From contig ML677373.1 in NCBI GenBank assembly GCA_007922305.1, positions 15,985,071 through 16,049,070 of the forward strand: a stretch of 64,000 nt of DNA, in the 5' to 3' direction. The notes beneath the pieces are model-generated. The model searched no databases. It was not told where the DNA came from and saw only the letters and a program-made list of their open reading frames with translations. A program made the position numbers and the translations under genes. Source of the stretch: Dermatemys mawii. Its lineage: Eukaryota > Chordata > Testudines > Dermatemydidae. The first letter of the stretch is position 1; the number at the start of each line of letters is the position of its first letter. Below, piece by piece: positions 37,461 through 48,670 of this stretch.

Positions 37461-37721
37461 ATCCCTGGCGCATGAGGGTTTATACCCCTTCCAAAACACA
37501 CAAGGAGGTTGTGGGGGTTTTGCTTTTTTAGTATTTATAATTGTAACTCTAGATTTTCTTGTTATCCATATAAATGTTTAATCCCTCTATAAATCATTCT
37601 GAGCTCCTGACTCAATATATTGGGCGAATGAGTCCCACAGGCTAACTGCATCGCATGAAAAAAAATTGTTTTACCAGTTTTGAATTTTCCTTTAGTTTCA
37701 CTGAAGAGGGAGGATGGTCCA

Positions 37722-37920
37722 TGGTTAGGGATTAGCATGGACTTGAGAGACCTGAGTTCAGTTCCCTGCTCCACCACAGACTTCTTGTGTGACCCCTTGG
37801 GCAAATCACTTAGTCTCTTTGCCTCGGTTTCCGACCTGTACAGTGAGGATAATAGCACATTCCTAGCTCACAGGAGTTTTGGGGGATAAGATTCTGAAAT
37901 GCTCAGATACTGCGGTGATT
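37722..37920 (+). repeat. MIR-type SINE
   Basis: Sense core: 'gagacctgagttcagttccc', 'tgctccaccacagacttctt', 'gtgtgaccccttgggcaaat', 'cctcggtttccgacctgtac' and 'gaggataatagcacattcct'. It lies about 50 bp from an oppositely oriented copy at 37968-38112. Confidence 0.85.
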
Positions 37921-37967
37921 AGGGGGGCATATAAGTACCCTACATAGATAAATAGACTGTCTTCTTG

Positions 37968-38112
37968 TTCTTGAATTAATAGACAAGACAGACAGAGGGC
38001 AGGAGGAAAAGGAGAGTGAAGCAAACGACTTCACCAAGATCACATAGCCACTTAGTGGCACAGCTGGGAATAGAACCCTGGTCTCTTGACTTCCAGAGCA
38101 GTGTTCTGTCCC
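37968..38112 (-). repeat. MIR-type SINE, opposite orientation
   Basis: Antisense words 'agacaagacagacagagggc', 'aagatcacatagccacttag', 'cagctgggaatagaaccctg' and 'gtctcttgacttccagagca'. The pair with 37722-37920 is arranged tail to tail, so the shared SINE regions are inverted relative to each other. Confidence 0.8.
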
Positions 38113-39290
38113 TTAGAACATGCTCATAACTATAAAGCATTCACTGGTATGCAGTAAACAGTGCCATATTTTGTAAAACTGTCATATGTTTATGGCTGAT
38201 TTTTATGGCCATGTTTGCAATTAACAGGGCAGCAGTAACAGCAACATGCCAAGGTCTATAATGCAGATGGGTATGCAGATCGCCGATTATTAATCACCAA
38301 AATGTAACATTGCAAAGGAAAATAATAAGAAGAGATGTATTCAAAGGTAAGTGAACACTCTTGCTTAGTCATTTTACTTGAGTCTCCCAAATGGTGATCT
38401 GAATATGACTGCATAAAACACTCGTACAAATTGATATTCCCTGGAATAATTTTTATATAGAAAGAACCTTTCTTTAAAAAAAGTATTGCACTAAAGATTG
38501 TGTTAACGGTACGTTCATTTGGGTTTGCTTGTTTTTCTTTGAATGGCATACTCAAGTCTTATTTTCGAGACTCGCTGGTTAGTTCTCCTCCCTCTTACCC
38601 TGGTGTAAATCAAGAATTGGAGTGAAGTGAAGAAGTTACAGCAGAATGAGTGAGAGACAATCAAGCCCTGGAGATACATACTGCTGCAGGTGTTTAACCA
38701 CTTATGCCTTCTCTAGAAGTCAAGGTTACTAAATAACTTGTACATCTTGTTCAACATTGAATCATCTGAACTGCTCTTCCTGCTCATTTCTGGCAATGCT
38801 GCTGAGCGCAAGGTTGAAATAAGCAAATGGATTCTGAATGCATTGATTACTGCAAGTCATGAGGCACTCTAATATAGCCAAAACCACTGTAAATTGTCAT
38901 TTCTTTAATTCTTCTCTAAACACACTTTGCAAATAAGTTCCAGCCAATATTTTCTGCACCAAATTGTTCAAAGGTTGTTGGGAAACTCATGGCAAGCATA
39001 GCTGGATCTGATTACACTGAACAGCCCTCAAATTAACATCTGAAGACATGCCAGCATCTTGCTAGGTTATGTCAGTGTGGGGGCTATTCAGTTCTGTGTT
39101 TCATTGACAGATGGTCTGGACACTGGTAATATGCTGTTACTAATCAGCAGACTGATATTTCCTGAATTAAAAATTATGGGGAAAATCCACTCAAGCTCAT
39201 GCTAAATTAAAAAGGGCATGAAAAATGGTTGTGTTAACAGCATTCTCTTTATTCTTATAATGTCACTTTAAACTATATAGGGAATTGAGG
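38113..39290. other. Non-coding stretch, nothing recognised
   Basis: AT-rich, with no terminal repeats or coding character. The words 'accctggtgtaaatcaagaa' near 38597 may be an old repeat scrap. Confidence 0.4.
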
Positions 39291-39294
39291 GTTG

Positions 39295-39505
39295 GCAGTT
39301 AAGCCTAGTGGTGAGATCACAGACCAACGATGAAGATACCTGATTTCTATCCCTAGTCCTGCCATAGTGTTCCTGGTGATCTTAGCCAAGTCAGTTAACC
39401 ATTGTGTCTCATTATCTTCATCTGTAAAATGAGGAAGAGGATGCTACTTTTGTACAGTGCGTTGGGCTCTTCCATTGAAAGTAAAAGTATGTAAAAACAA
39501 AGCAG
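39295..39505 (+). repeat. MIR-type SINE
   Basis: Sense core: 'gcagttaagcctagtggtga', 'ttctatccctagtcctgcca', 'cttagccaagtcagttaacc', 'gtctcattatcttcatctgt', 'aaaatgaggaagaggatgct'. It covers the tRNA-like start through the core. Confidence 0.82.
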
Positions 39506-39819
39506 TAGTATTCCTAGTGAGTAACAGAGAGATACTCTTTTGTTTTGCAAAACAGTAATGAGAGAGAATTATGTACATCTATTTTGGTAGATAAGATGCA
39601 CTTTATTCATGCTGAAATATTCATATCCAAGGCTTCCTGTCCTTTCATGTGACTGAAAAAACTGCGATTGTGGAGTTCTGTATTTACTGTCTTAATGATT
39701 TCATATCAGACTGTCTCAGTTTGCAAGTCATAAGAAAATGGTTTGAAAACTTCTGGCACAGATCTTTCAAATTAAACTGGGTCCTCCATTCGGCATATTG
39801 AATTTAACTTTGTTTGGCA

Positions 39820-40255
39820 AGGGTTAAGGATTGGGCTAATAGGTGGCCCTGGGCTGGGGCTAGGACTAGGGCTGGGGTTGATAGGGCTCCTCGATGTAGG
39901 GCTAGGATTGGGGCCAGAAGGAGGTCCCAAGGTAGGATTGGGGCTCTTTCTTGAACTGGGCTGGGATTAGGTTTGATGCTGATTACAGACTGTGGGCTAA
40001 GATTATGGTTAAGGCTGGATGGGAGCTGTAAGCTAAGGTTAGGTTTGGGGCGCAAAAGAGGAATGATTAGGATTGGGACTGAGGACTAGAGTTAGGGTTG
40101 GGGCAAGTTTGGTGGTTTCAAGCCTGGGTTAGGTTTGGGGTGTCAGGTGGTGGTCATGAGCAAGAATTATATTTGGGATTTGTTGGTGGTCCTGGGCTAG
40201 TTTTAGGATGGGGAGGGTCACACAATGTCCCTGGGCTAGGGTTCTGTTTGATGCT
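39820..40255. repeat. G-rich degenerate telomere-like tract
   Basis: About 430 bp in which words such as gggttaagg, ggctaggattgggg, aaggttaggtttggg, agttagggttgggg and gggttaggtttggggtg recur on the plus strand every few tens of bases. It is not a clean TTAGGG array but is strongly biased to G and T on one strand, so it has G-quadruplex potential. It may be a worn interstitial telomeric-like tract or a minisatellite with a GGTTAGG-type unit. Confidence 0.6.
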
Positions 40256-42568
40256 AGTTTCCACTCCACTGCAACAATACAGTGGACTCAGTGTGGACAC
40301 GGGTATCCAAGTGCAACACACTGCAGTGTTGTAGCCTATATTTGTGTTTGCTTTTGTCAATGACTCCTAATGGCCAACTTTTAAGAAATCTAGTTTTTTA
40401 GCTTATCAACCAAGCTCGCAGCCCCTAAGGCTCACTTTATTCTTTTTCCTTTTCTAGTCTGTTTTGAGTTTGAAATACTAAATGTTCTATGGAATTTCAA
40501 TCCCTGCCTGGAACGTTTTTTTCATTGGATATCTATAGCTGAACCTCTTCTACTCTAGTTTGTTCCTATGCATCTTCTAAAAGTCACACAAGTCTCTGAA
40601 ACAGACAGTTCCTCAAAGGAACTTCTGAATCTTCTCTACTCTTACCTGTAGCTCTGCTTACTGTACAGCTAAGTGCCTTACACCCTTACTCCACATGCAC
40701 CTGCCTTTCCTCAGCATTCATAATATCAAGCAGACGGTTTCCCATTTAACTGGCTCACATATGGTAAAACTCAGGCTTTTGCCTTGAGAAGAGCATCCTG
40801 TAATAAAGTTTGCTGCCACATGAAGTCATTGGGACTGGTACAAAAAGCCAGGAGAGTTTTATAACCGCTAATGATATATTAAGAGCTATGGAAGTTGAAA
40901 CTAAGTCAATCACATCTCATGCCTCAAGGGATAACTCGGTTGCCTGTTGTAGTGAGGGAGGGATTTTCCCCATCCTTCTGCAATATTGTGTAGGTGCAGA
41001 GTGAGTGGATGCTTTTTGCCTTTCTCTGCAACATCAAGTACTGGTTACTGCCAGAGTCGAGGTACCAGACTAGACAGACCAGTGATTTAATCAGAAGTGG
41101 CAAAAACTGTTATGAAATATCTTCAGGCAAATAACTTTAGTCCAGTATCCCAAGGGCAATATTATGTATGATTGGTACCTCCTGTGTACGACACAACATC
41201 CAAGATAGGAACCCGAGATTGTATGGGCTTGATTCACTGCTTGAAGAGTACAGTGAAGGAAAACACATGCCGAAGGCATTTGCTTTCAGTAAGCTGTGTT
41301 TCTCAACCTTGCAGCTCATGCTGGAAACAGTTTCTCTTTGCTGCATCAAATTCACTGATGTTCAGAACATTAATTATTAATCAAGCCCATATTTTATGGG
41401 TGTCATTACCAGAGTTTAGAGAAAAGAAAAGGAAATCAGGCAAGGCTGAACTGGAAACAGGAATACGCCTTGGTTACTGAGCTGTAATTATCACTGAATA
41501 GAACAGACGTTTCTCAGTCTGAAGAACCCAGAAGCAGGTAATAATGCTGGGGTTAGGGTTTTATAGTTCAGTGATGTGATTTTTTTTTTTCAGAATAAGG
41601 TTAAAATCAATCCAGTGCTAGAACTATACAAGTAACAGAGGCACATTGGTTTGGTGGCATGGAAGCACTTTTTATTGTATTCTTCTTTCTCTTCATTTAT
41701 GCTGCAGTGTCAATGAACAGTGCCATGAAAAAAAGATGATTGGCTACAACAGAAACATAATTACCAACTAGAGAGAGTTCTGGTATGGAAAGAGGCAGGA
41801 AAACCATGTACTGAAAATATAGTGGGCTTGATTTCCCCACTTCCTTGCAATATGGGTAGTAGTAATGCCTGTGCAAATCTTGGTGCAAAAGATCAGAATA
41901 GCGCATTTGTCTTTGGAAGGCACAGTCAAGCCATGGAGAAGTACAAGTGCCCACATTCAATGTCTGTCTGAGAGACGGAAGAAGTATCTGCTTTTCTAAG
42001 ATAATCACATTTAGGATAAAATTCAGGAGAGAAAGGGGGCAGAAGGAACCCACTTATTTCCCTTGTCTGGCCACCATATTCTGGGTAGCAGTGCCCAGGG
42101 GAGAGCAGCATCTGCAAGGCCACTACTCTCCCTCCTGTATACATGGGCAGGAAGTGGACAAATGACAAGATCTGGAATTAGGCAGACCCATTGATAAATC
42201 TTTTTTTCCTTTGCCTCCCCCCACTCTGCCAGGCACTGTTCACCACAGCCGAGCTGGCACGGAGCGGGAAGTAACCTGCACCAGAAGTAGGGCTGGTGCA
42301 GCTTATTTTCTTGATCTCACAGAGCAAGTGGAAAGGGGCAAGCAAGAACAGATTGTGGCTCTTAATTAATAAATGGTTCCTGGTCTGTTCTTTGGCAAGC
42401 ACAATGATGCACTGCCCCTTATTTGGAGCTTGTGGCAAAGCCACAAATTGTTTTGTCACCGGAGAGCCTCTGTGCGGTTTAAATAAGTGACAGAACATTT
42501 TTTTCTCTTACAAACGTATATATTTATTCTTGACTCTGTGTAATAGAGAGGAGCTAGGACTGAAATAC
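40256..42568. other. Non-coding stretch, nothing recognised
   Basis: Several short open frames lie on both strands, none with family resemblance. No elements with clear ends were found. 'ctggggttagggttttatag' near 41548 is a short echo of the G-rich tract at 39820. Confidence 0.4.
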
Positions 42569-42580
42569 TGAATTAGGCTG
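42569..42580. repeat. Target-site duplication, left copy
   Basis: The 12-bp word tgaattaggctg lies immediately left of the Penelope-like element. The same 12 bp follow its right end at 43451-43462. Confidence 0.85.
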
Positions 42581-42635
42581 AAACAACAAGGAGTCCAGTG
42601 GCACCCTAAAAACTAACAGATTTATTTGGGCATAA

Positions 42636-42670
42636 GCTTTTGTGGGTAAAAAACGCACTTCGTCAGATAC
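42636..42670 (-). other. Hammerhead-like core in left arm (decayed)
   Basis: On the reverse strand, CTGACGA (42666-42660) is followed by an A, a short stem, and AAAA where the core expects GAAA (42641-42638), then gcttatgccc. The loss of the G and of stem pairing suggests that this copy cannot cleave. It is the partner of the motif at 43328-43366. Confidence 0.45.
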
Positions 42671-42859
42671 ATGGAGTAAAAATTACAGATGCCGGCATTG
42701 TTATACTGACACTTGAAGGGAAGGGAGTTACCTCACAAGTGGAGAACCAGTGTTGACAGAGCCAGTTCAGTCAGGGTGGAAGTAGTCCACTCCCAATAAT
42801 TGGTGAGGATGTGTCAATTCCAGGAGAGGTGAAGTTGCTTTTGAGGTGAGCCAGCCATC

Positions 42860-43078
42860 ATGTGCCAGCAATGCCCCTCTGCCATGTATATTGGCCAAAC
42901 CAGACCTCTACGTAAAAGAATAAATGGACACACATTGGCCATCTGGAATAGTAATATACAAAAGCCAGTAGGAGAACACTTCAATCTCCCTGGACATTCT
43001 ACAACAGATTTAAAAGTAACTATACTGGAACAAAAAAACCCTTCAGAAACAGGCTTTAAAAAGAAACTGTGGAATTAA
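42860..43078 (+). pseudogene. GIY-YIG endonuclease remnant of Penelope-like element
   Basis: A 72-codon open frame reads CQQCPSAMYIGQTRPLRKRI, then NGH, with 'GEHFNLPGHS' and 'DLKVTILEQ' further on. The YIG half of the motif, the conserved arginine after it and the paired cysteines before it match the C-terminal GIY-YIG nuclease of Penelope-like elements, which nicks target DNA for priming. The GIY half and the whole reverse transcriptase are missing because the inverted arm joins at the first codons. The frame ends at a stop soon after 'KKLWN', where the normal C-terminus appears frameshifted. No activity is expected. Confidence 0.78.
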
Positions 43079-43327
43079 AATTCATTTTCAAATTTAACAC
43101 CGTTAATTTTGGCTTGAATAGGGACAGGGAGTGGCTGAGACACTACAAAGGCAACTTGCCCTCTCCTGGAATTGACACCTCCTTATCGATTATTGGGAGT
43201 GGACTACAACCACCCTGATCCAATTGGCTCTGTCAACACTGGCTCTCCACTTGTGAGGTAACTCCCTTCTCTTCGTGTGTCAGAATAGATATAGAATGAC
43301 GGCATCTGTAATTTTCACTCCAGGCAT

Positions 43328-43366
43328 CTGACGAAGTGGATTTTTTACCCATGAAAGCTTATGCCC
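43328..43366 (+). other. Hammerhead-like ribozyme core in right arm
   Basis: In order: CTGACGA (43328-43334), an extra A, a stem of GTGG (43336-43339) with CCAT (43349-43352), GAAA (43353-43356), then a mini-stem agc/gc around loop ttat ending near 43364. This is the conserved order of a type I hammerhead with a very short helix III. Two departures are visible: the extra A before helix II, and C instead of U at the expected position 16.1. Helix I pairing was not found, so cleavage in this copy is doubtful. Confidence 0.5.
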
Positions 43367-43462
43367 AAATAAATCTGTTAGTCTTTAAGGTGCCACCAGA
43401 CTCCATGTTGTTTTTGAGGATACAGACTAACATGGCTACCCCCTGATACTTGAATTAGGCTG

Positions 43463-44700
43463 GAAGGTCAAATGCTACCTGACCTATCTCCAGCCTCATA
43501 AAAACCCAAATGTGGAGGTCTACAAAGTTTATCAGCACAGTATAGTACATCTCCAGTGTTGAGGTGACATTTGACCCTCGGTATCTACAAATGATATGTT
43601 GTTATACTCCCTATAGAAAGTACAATACATAACTGATGGTACATGGCTGAGCATATAACAAGATAATCCAGAGTGTAATTCACAAGTCTGCTTCTTTGTT
43701 CTTGAGTTAATGATTAAATAGGCCAGCATCTCTTCTAAAGGCACATTCATTATCATTCTAATTACTAATATATATAAGCTTGACTTGCATATTAAAGGAA
43801 GAAACATTCTCATCTGAGATGTGCTAGCTTTCTTGCTTAGGAAAAAATAAAAGCAAATATATTTTCCTCAACAATTACAGTTTTGTTCTAACTTTTTAAA
43901 AATGTCTTTAGAGTAGCAAATAGCTGACTGTGTATTTTTGTAATCAGAATAGATCTCATTTTAAATCAAAGGGTTTTCAAGCATTTCTTTAGATCCAGCA
44001 AGTTGTTCTGATGATGCAAATCTTTTGAGCAGATATGTCAAATCAAACCAGAAAGAACACAGTCATGTTTATTATTTCTTAGATTGTAGACATACAGGGT
44101 CTGAAATCTTGTTTATCTTGTATGTCTGTAAAGTATATAGCACATTTTGATATTTCATTAATAATTAATAGTAAGAGTGTTTATAGAAAACATATTACAG
44201 TAATAATCCTTCTCATTCATTTGCTTAATGTGATCAAAAGTGTTTTACAAACATTAATATTTAGAGTACATTTGAATCAGTAAAATTATATCAAGGCAAG
44301 TTTATAAAACAGTCTACAGTGGAAAATCAGAGTAGCAAAGTAACTATACAAACCTATACTGCATATTTTAATATAAGAATGACACCCACAAAATATGGCT
44401 ATTAGCAGTGTTAAACAGGCTTCAACAACATTCTGACTTTCAATGGTAAACAATTAAAATCTGATACAGTAAATAACAGTTCTATAACCATAGATGTTTA
44501 ATTTGTGTCAAAGCACAAAGAGAATGTTTTAACATATACTGAAACAAGTCATATTTGTAATTCTAACATTTTAGTTGCTATTTGAAACCAAATGTGTGGC
44601 AGAAATACCTCTAATCCAAGTGCGAGTAACAGAAAGTTGAGAGGCAAGGACTGCAGACTCAGGTGTTGAAAGAATTGCCATTCAGGAAAGCAAATCCTTC
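43463..44700. other. AT-rich non-coding stretch
   Basis: Very AT-rich, with no repeat ends or coding character. Confidence 0.4.
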
Positions 44701-44704
44701 ACAT

Positions 44705-44832
44705 CTGTAGCTCTTTGAAGCAGGAGACTGTCTTTTTGTTCTGTTTGTACAGCGCCTACCACAATGTCATCCTGGTGCGTGACTGGGACTCCTGAGTGAC
44801 ACCGCAATACGAATAAATGTTAGGTCCCATTA
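44705..44832 (+). repeat. MIR-type SINE, 3' tail portion
   Basis: 'gctctttgaagcaggagact', 'gtctttttgttctgtttgta', 'cagcgcctaccacaatgtca', 'ctgggactcctgagtgacac' and 'aatacgaataaatgtta'. It is the complement of the tail portions at 14865, 58690 and 59290. Confidence 0.78.
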
Positions 44833-46849
44833 AGTTAATTACATATGTGATTGCTTTCCTGAATTGGGCCTCCAACAATCGACTTTGATTAAAACAGAAT
44901 GCACCACAACTCCAGACTGCTATATGTCTGTTGTCTCAAATCATAATGGACTTTAGATAAGCGTCTCCTAAATGTTGGACTGTATGGATTTCAAATAGCT
45001 GCTTTTCCAGCTGCTAAAACATTCCTTACTTAGCTTTTACTCCATCTTTACACAGTCACAAGCTCCCTGAAGCCAACCGGAGTTTGCTTGAATGAAAACT
45101 GAATAAGAACTTCAGGATTTGACCTACTCTTCAAGAGTAAAAATTGTTTTGTGATGACTAAAGGCCCAACCCTTCATTCTTTACTTAGGCAATAGTTCCT
45201 TCAGCTTTGTTAGTCCTCCTTGGCCCTGACACCTGAGGTACTGAGAATCTCCTGTGAAGTCAGTGGGAACTAAGGATGCTCAGAACATTGCCAGAGATGC
45301 TTAGCATCTCACAGAGTCTCGTCCTTCAAGAGTTATCTGTGCAGTAGAGTTTTGATCTGGTTAGGATTAGCTCAGATTCCCTTCAGGTTAGATTGAGGCT
45401 TTATACTGGGAAATAACACTATTGATGACAGTAGAGGCCAAGGTTGCAATTCCAGATCATACAACATGGCTGATAATGTTTTCTCTCTCTCGATGGACCA
45501 GGAGATTATACACAGGTTCTGGTCACTTCTGAGGCAGGACATAAAAATAAAGGCACAGGTTAAAACCTGAATATCTTAATTAAATTGAAAATTAAAACTC
45601 AGTGAAATTAAAACTCACTCGCTGAATCCCAGTGAAGTCTGAGTCCATTCTAAATTCTTAGACCTGTGAGGAGAGTCTTCACAAGGAATCGTGCTGGGTG
45701 CAGATGGTTCCATTTACAGATGGGCTGGGAACCTTGTTTGCTGGCAGCTGGTATTTGGCAGGTTTTTTCCTAAATTTTTGCATGCCTTGCACAGAAAATG
45801 ATCTGCCCCTCATGCTGCCAGTAAATCAAACTATGTGTTAGTGTAAAACAGTGCAGAGAAAATCTATAATACTTCCAGGAAGTGCATCTACATGAATTTG
45901 AGTTCTTTGTTTCCTAGAGTTCTTAGTTGTGTGAAATAAACAAAAAGGGCAAATACGCTTTCTCTCTGAAGGAGGCAAATTGCGGTGTCACATTCTGAGT
46001 TTTCCAGAGAGATGTATATCCTTATCTGGTCCACAGTTGGGGCAGTGAAAGAGAAAATCTTCTCAAAATTATCAGGATCACAAAATGTTAGCACATCAGA
46101 ATTGGATGGCATTGCCACCATAAACTAATTTGATTACAGATGTATGGAAAGTCCTCTATCATCCTAGGCAAAATGCCTAAGAAGATGCCCATGAAAACAG
46201 AAAAATAACCCATCCTCAACAAATCACAGAATGATCAATAACAGGGTGCCCTACAACCAGTGAGCTTTTCAGAAATCAGGATGTATTTGCTAAACTAACC
46301 TTAAATGATAACATTATTTCCTTCAAATCCCTTTATTTATAATCCATTCTTCTTCTTAAATCCCCTTTTATTTAATTCATTACTCTACTCTTGGGAAAAG
46401 GCAGATTAATAATGCTGTACTGTACAAGATAAGACATACATATTTATGAAATCTCATGAATTATTCGCCAAATTGAGTCAAGTCAACATTCATCTTGGAG
46501 GTAAGCAATTAAAAGTACTTACTTGGCTTGTGAGACAATAAATCAACTGAAATTTCAGTTCTTGATCACATGGTTTGAAATGCAGTTTGACAAAAAGTAA
46601 CACTGCAGAGTATGAGATATCCCTGGTGAAGGAGGATGGGATCTTTAAACTTTAAATATTAAAGGTTCTTTCAGGTTCATAAAATGTTGTGGTTTATAAA
46701 GGTGCCATATATTTTTAAAAAGCTGTCACTGGAAGTTTCAAAAGGAACTCTGGACTTTAAATCTAAATTCAAAAATGAAAGATTCATGTTTTACAATGCA
46801 TTTGACTTGTCTGTGGAGTGAGAGGAAAAGTTTTCTGTAAACATTTTGA
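44833..46849. other. Non-coding stretch, nothing recognised
   Basis: No gene or bounded repeat recognised. Composition is AT-rich with isolated short frames. Confidence 0.4.
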
Positions 46850-47995
46850 AGGACAAGATTAGAGTTCAAAAGGACATAGATAAATTGCAAAAAAAAAAAT
46901 GGTCTGAAATCAACAAGATCAAATTCAGTAAAGACAAGTGCAAAATACTGCAATAAGGTTGGAAAAAAACTCAAATGCACAACTAAAAAATGGGGAACAA
47001 CTGGCTAAGGAGGAAAACTGCCTGTGGTTATAGCTGGATCACAGATTGAATATGAGCCAGTGATGTAATGCATTTGCAAAAATGGCTTTCCGTGATATAT
47101 TTACAGGCGTGTCATATCTAAAACACAGGCTTGGATATGGTGAGTCTTCATCTGGAGTACTGTGTCTAATTTTGGGTGCCACACTTTAGGAAAGATGTGA
47201 ACAAATTGGAGAGAATCCAGAAGAGAGCAAAAAGAATGATAAAAGGTTTAGAAAACCTGACTGTGAGGAAAGGTTAAACTGAGAATGTTCAATCTTGAGA
47301 AAAGAAGACTGAGTTAGGGATGTTATAACAGTCTGTAAGTATGCTGTTAGAAAGAGGACTCTGATCCACAGCTCTCTATGTCCAATGAAGTTAGGACAAG
47401 AAGCAATGGGCTTAATCTGCAGCAAGGGAGATTTCCTTGGTGTCTGGCTGGTGAGTCTTGCCCACATGCTCAGGGTTTAGCTGTTGACCATATTTGGGGT
47501 CGGGAAGGAATTTTCCTCCAGGACAGATTGGCAGAGGCCCTGGGGGGTTTTCACCTTCCTCTGCAGCATAGGGCACGATTCACTTGCTGAAGGATTTTCT
47601 GCACCTTGAAGTCTTTAAACCATGATTTGAGGACTTCAGTAGCTCAGACGTTGGCCAGGGGTTTACTTCAGGAGTGGATGAGTGAGATTCTGTGGCCTGC
47701 ATTGTGCAGGAGGTCAGACTAGATGATCATAATGGTCCCTTCAAGTCTATGAGTCTATAAGGGAGATTTAGGTTAGATGTTAGGAAAAACTTTCTAACTG
47801 GAAGGGTAGCTAAATACTGAAATAGGTTACCAAAAAGGGTTTTGGAATCCCTGACGTTGGAGGTTTTTACGAATTGGTTAGACAAACAATGGTCAGGAAT
47901 GGTCTAGGTTTACTTGGGTCTGTCTTAGTCCAAGGGCCTGGACTTGATACCTCTCGAGTTTCATTCCAGTGCTATATTTCTATGCTTCTAATCTG
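46850..47995 (+). mobile_element. CR1 LINE, interrupted by a second CR1
   Basis: The left part (46850-47434) follows the end of the reverse-transcriptase frame: 'aagacaagtgcaaaatactg', 'ggttatagctggatcacaga', 'catctggagtactgtgtcta', 'agagcaaaaagaatgataaa'. The right part (47759-47995) continues with 'tttaggttagatgttaggaa', 'ggtctaggtttacttgggtc' and a 3' end of 'tttctatgcttcta'. The two halves join exactly once the inserted CR1 and one copy of its 11-bp duplication are removed. The frame is broken by several stops and indels. Confidence 0.92.
47435..47758 (+). mobile_element. Nested CR1 3' end (different subfamily)
   Basis: A 324-bp insert with 'gtcgggaaggaattttcctc', 'tttcaccttcctctgcagca', 'gcaggaggtcagactagatg' and 'atcataatggtcccttcaag', the 3' UTR of a turtle-type CR1 subfamily distinct from its host copy. 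The word aagggagattt lies on both sides (47424-47434 and 47759-47769) and occurs once in uninterrupted CR1, so it is the target duplication. CR1 often leaves none, which makes this copy informative. Confidence 0.9.
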
Positions 47996-48059
47996 TGGAA
48001 ATTAGCTAATATCCATAGAAAGTATTTCTATGACCGTTATTAGATGTACAAAGCATTCT

Positions 48060-48530
48060 GACTGATTAGAGCTGTTCAGATCTTTTTCAGTGGAATGATT
48101 TTCTGTCCAAAAGTGCAATTTCTTCACAATCAAATGTTTTTGGGAATGCATCAACTTCAGTGAAATTTTAGCTGGAAAAATGTCCAAATAAACCATTTCA
48201 ACGTTAGCTTTTCTTTTAGATAATGTTGAAATGTTTTGTTACAATTTCATCATTTTGATTTCATTTAGACTTTTCTGTTATATGGTAAAAATATTATATA
48301 CTTGTTATTTTATGCTATGTTTTGACTTTATGAAAAGAAAATATTTAGATAGCTCTGACTCAACCTTTTTCAGAATTTCTGTTCCACAGGAAATTTTTGC
48401 AATTTTGGGTTTTTCAGTCCAATTTAGAACTAAAACAAATTTTGAAATGTCAGAATTTCCTGTGCAATCAAAATTCCTGTTTCCATCCAGTCTTAGTTGG
48501 AAATTTTCATTTTTGTGTGCCCAACTTTAG
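48060..48530. repeat. AT-rich 'gaaattttc' repeat
   Basis: Recurring words aaatgttttg, gaaatttttgcaatttt, attttgaaatgtc and ggaaattttcattttt on both strands give many short inverted pairings. It resembles a dispersed turtle MITE-like repeat that starts 'gagctgttcagat' and ends near 'cccaacttta'. I could not fix inverted ends or a target duplication. The long open frame at 48231-48530 is Phe/Leu-rich and due to composition. Confidence 0.45.
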
Positions 48531-48670
48531 CCACCTTAACATATCACAGCAACTTTGAGGACTCCAGCAAAACAGCTCTGTTCAAACCCTTAGCTAAATT
48601 GTTGATCACACAGAAATGTGAGTTAATCCCAAACTCACTAAAATCTCCTTGTAAGGGCATGTCCTTAAGA

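Larger units (their letters stand above)
42581..43450 (+). mobile_element. Penelope-like element with inverted terminal arms
   Basis: 870 bp bounded by a perfect 12-bp target duplication. Three parts are visible. A left arm (42581-42858) is the reverse complement of a right arm (about 43131-43414). Between them is a remnant of the endonuclease frame and its 3' UTR (42860-43130). The right arm continues into a tail 'cagactaacatggctacccc' (43424-43450) that the left arm lacks. Penelope-like retroelements are known for inverted, 5'-truncated partial copies next to the main copy and for hammerhead ribozymes in their terminal repeats, and both traits appear here. The reverse transcriptase is absent, so it is non-autonomous. 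I infer a Neptune-type lineage from the GIY-YIG remnant; phylogeny is not tested. Confidence 0.85.

Noticed and set aside
41568..41592. T-rich run as a processed-pseudogene poly(A) tail
   Set aside because: No retrogene body or matching target duplication was found next to it.
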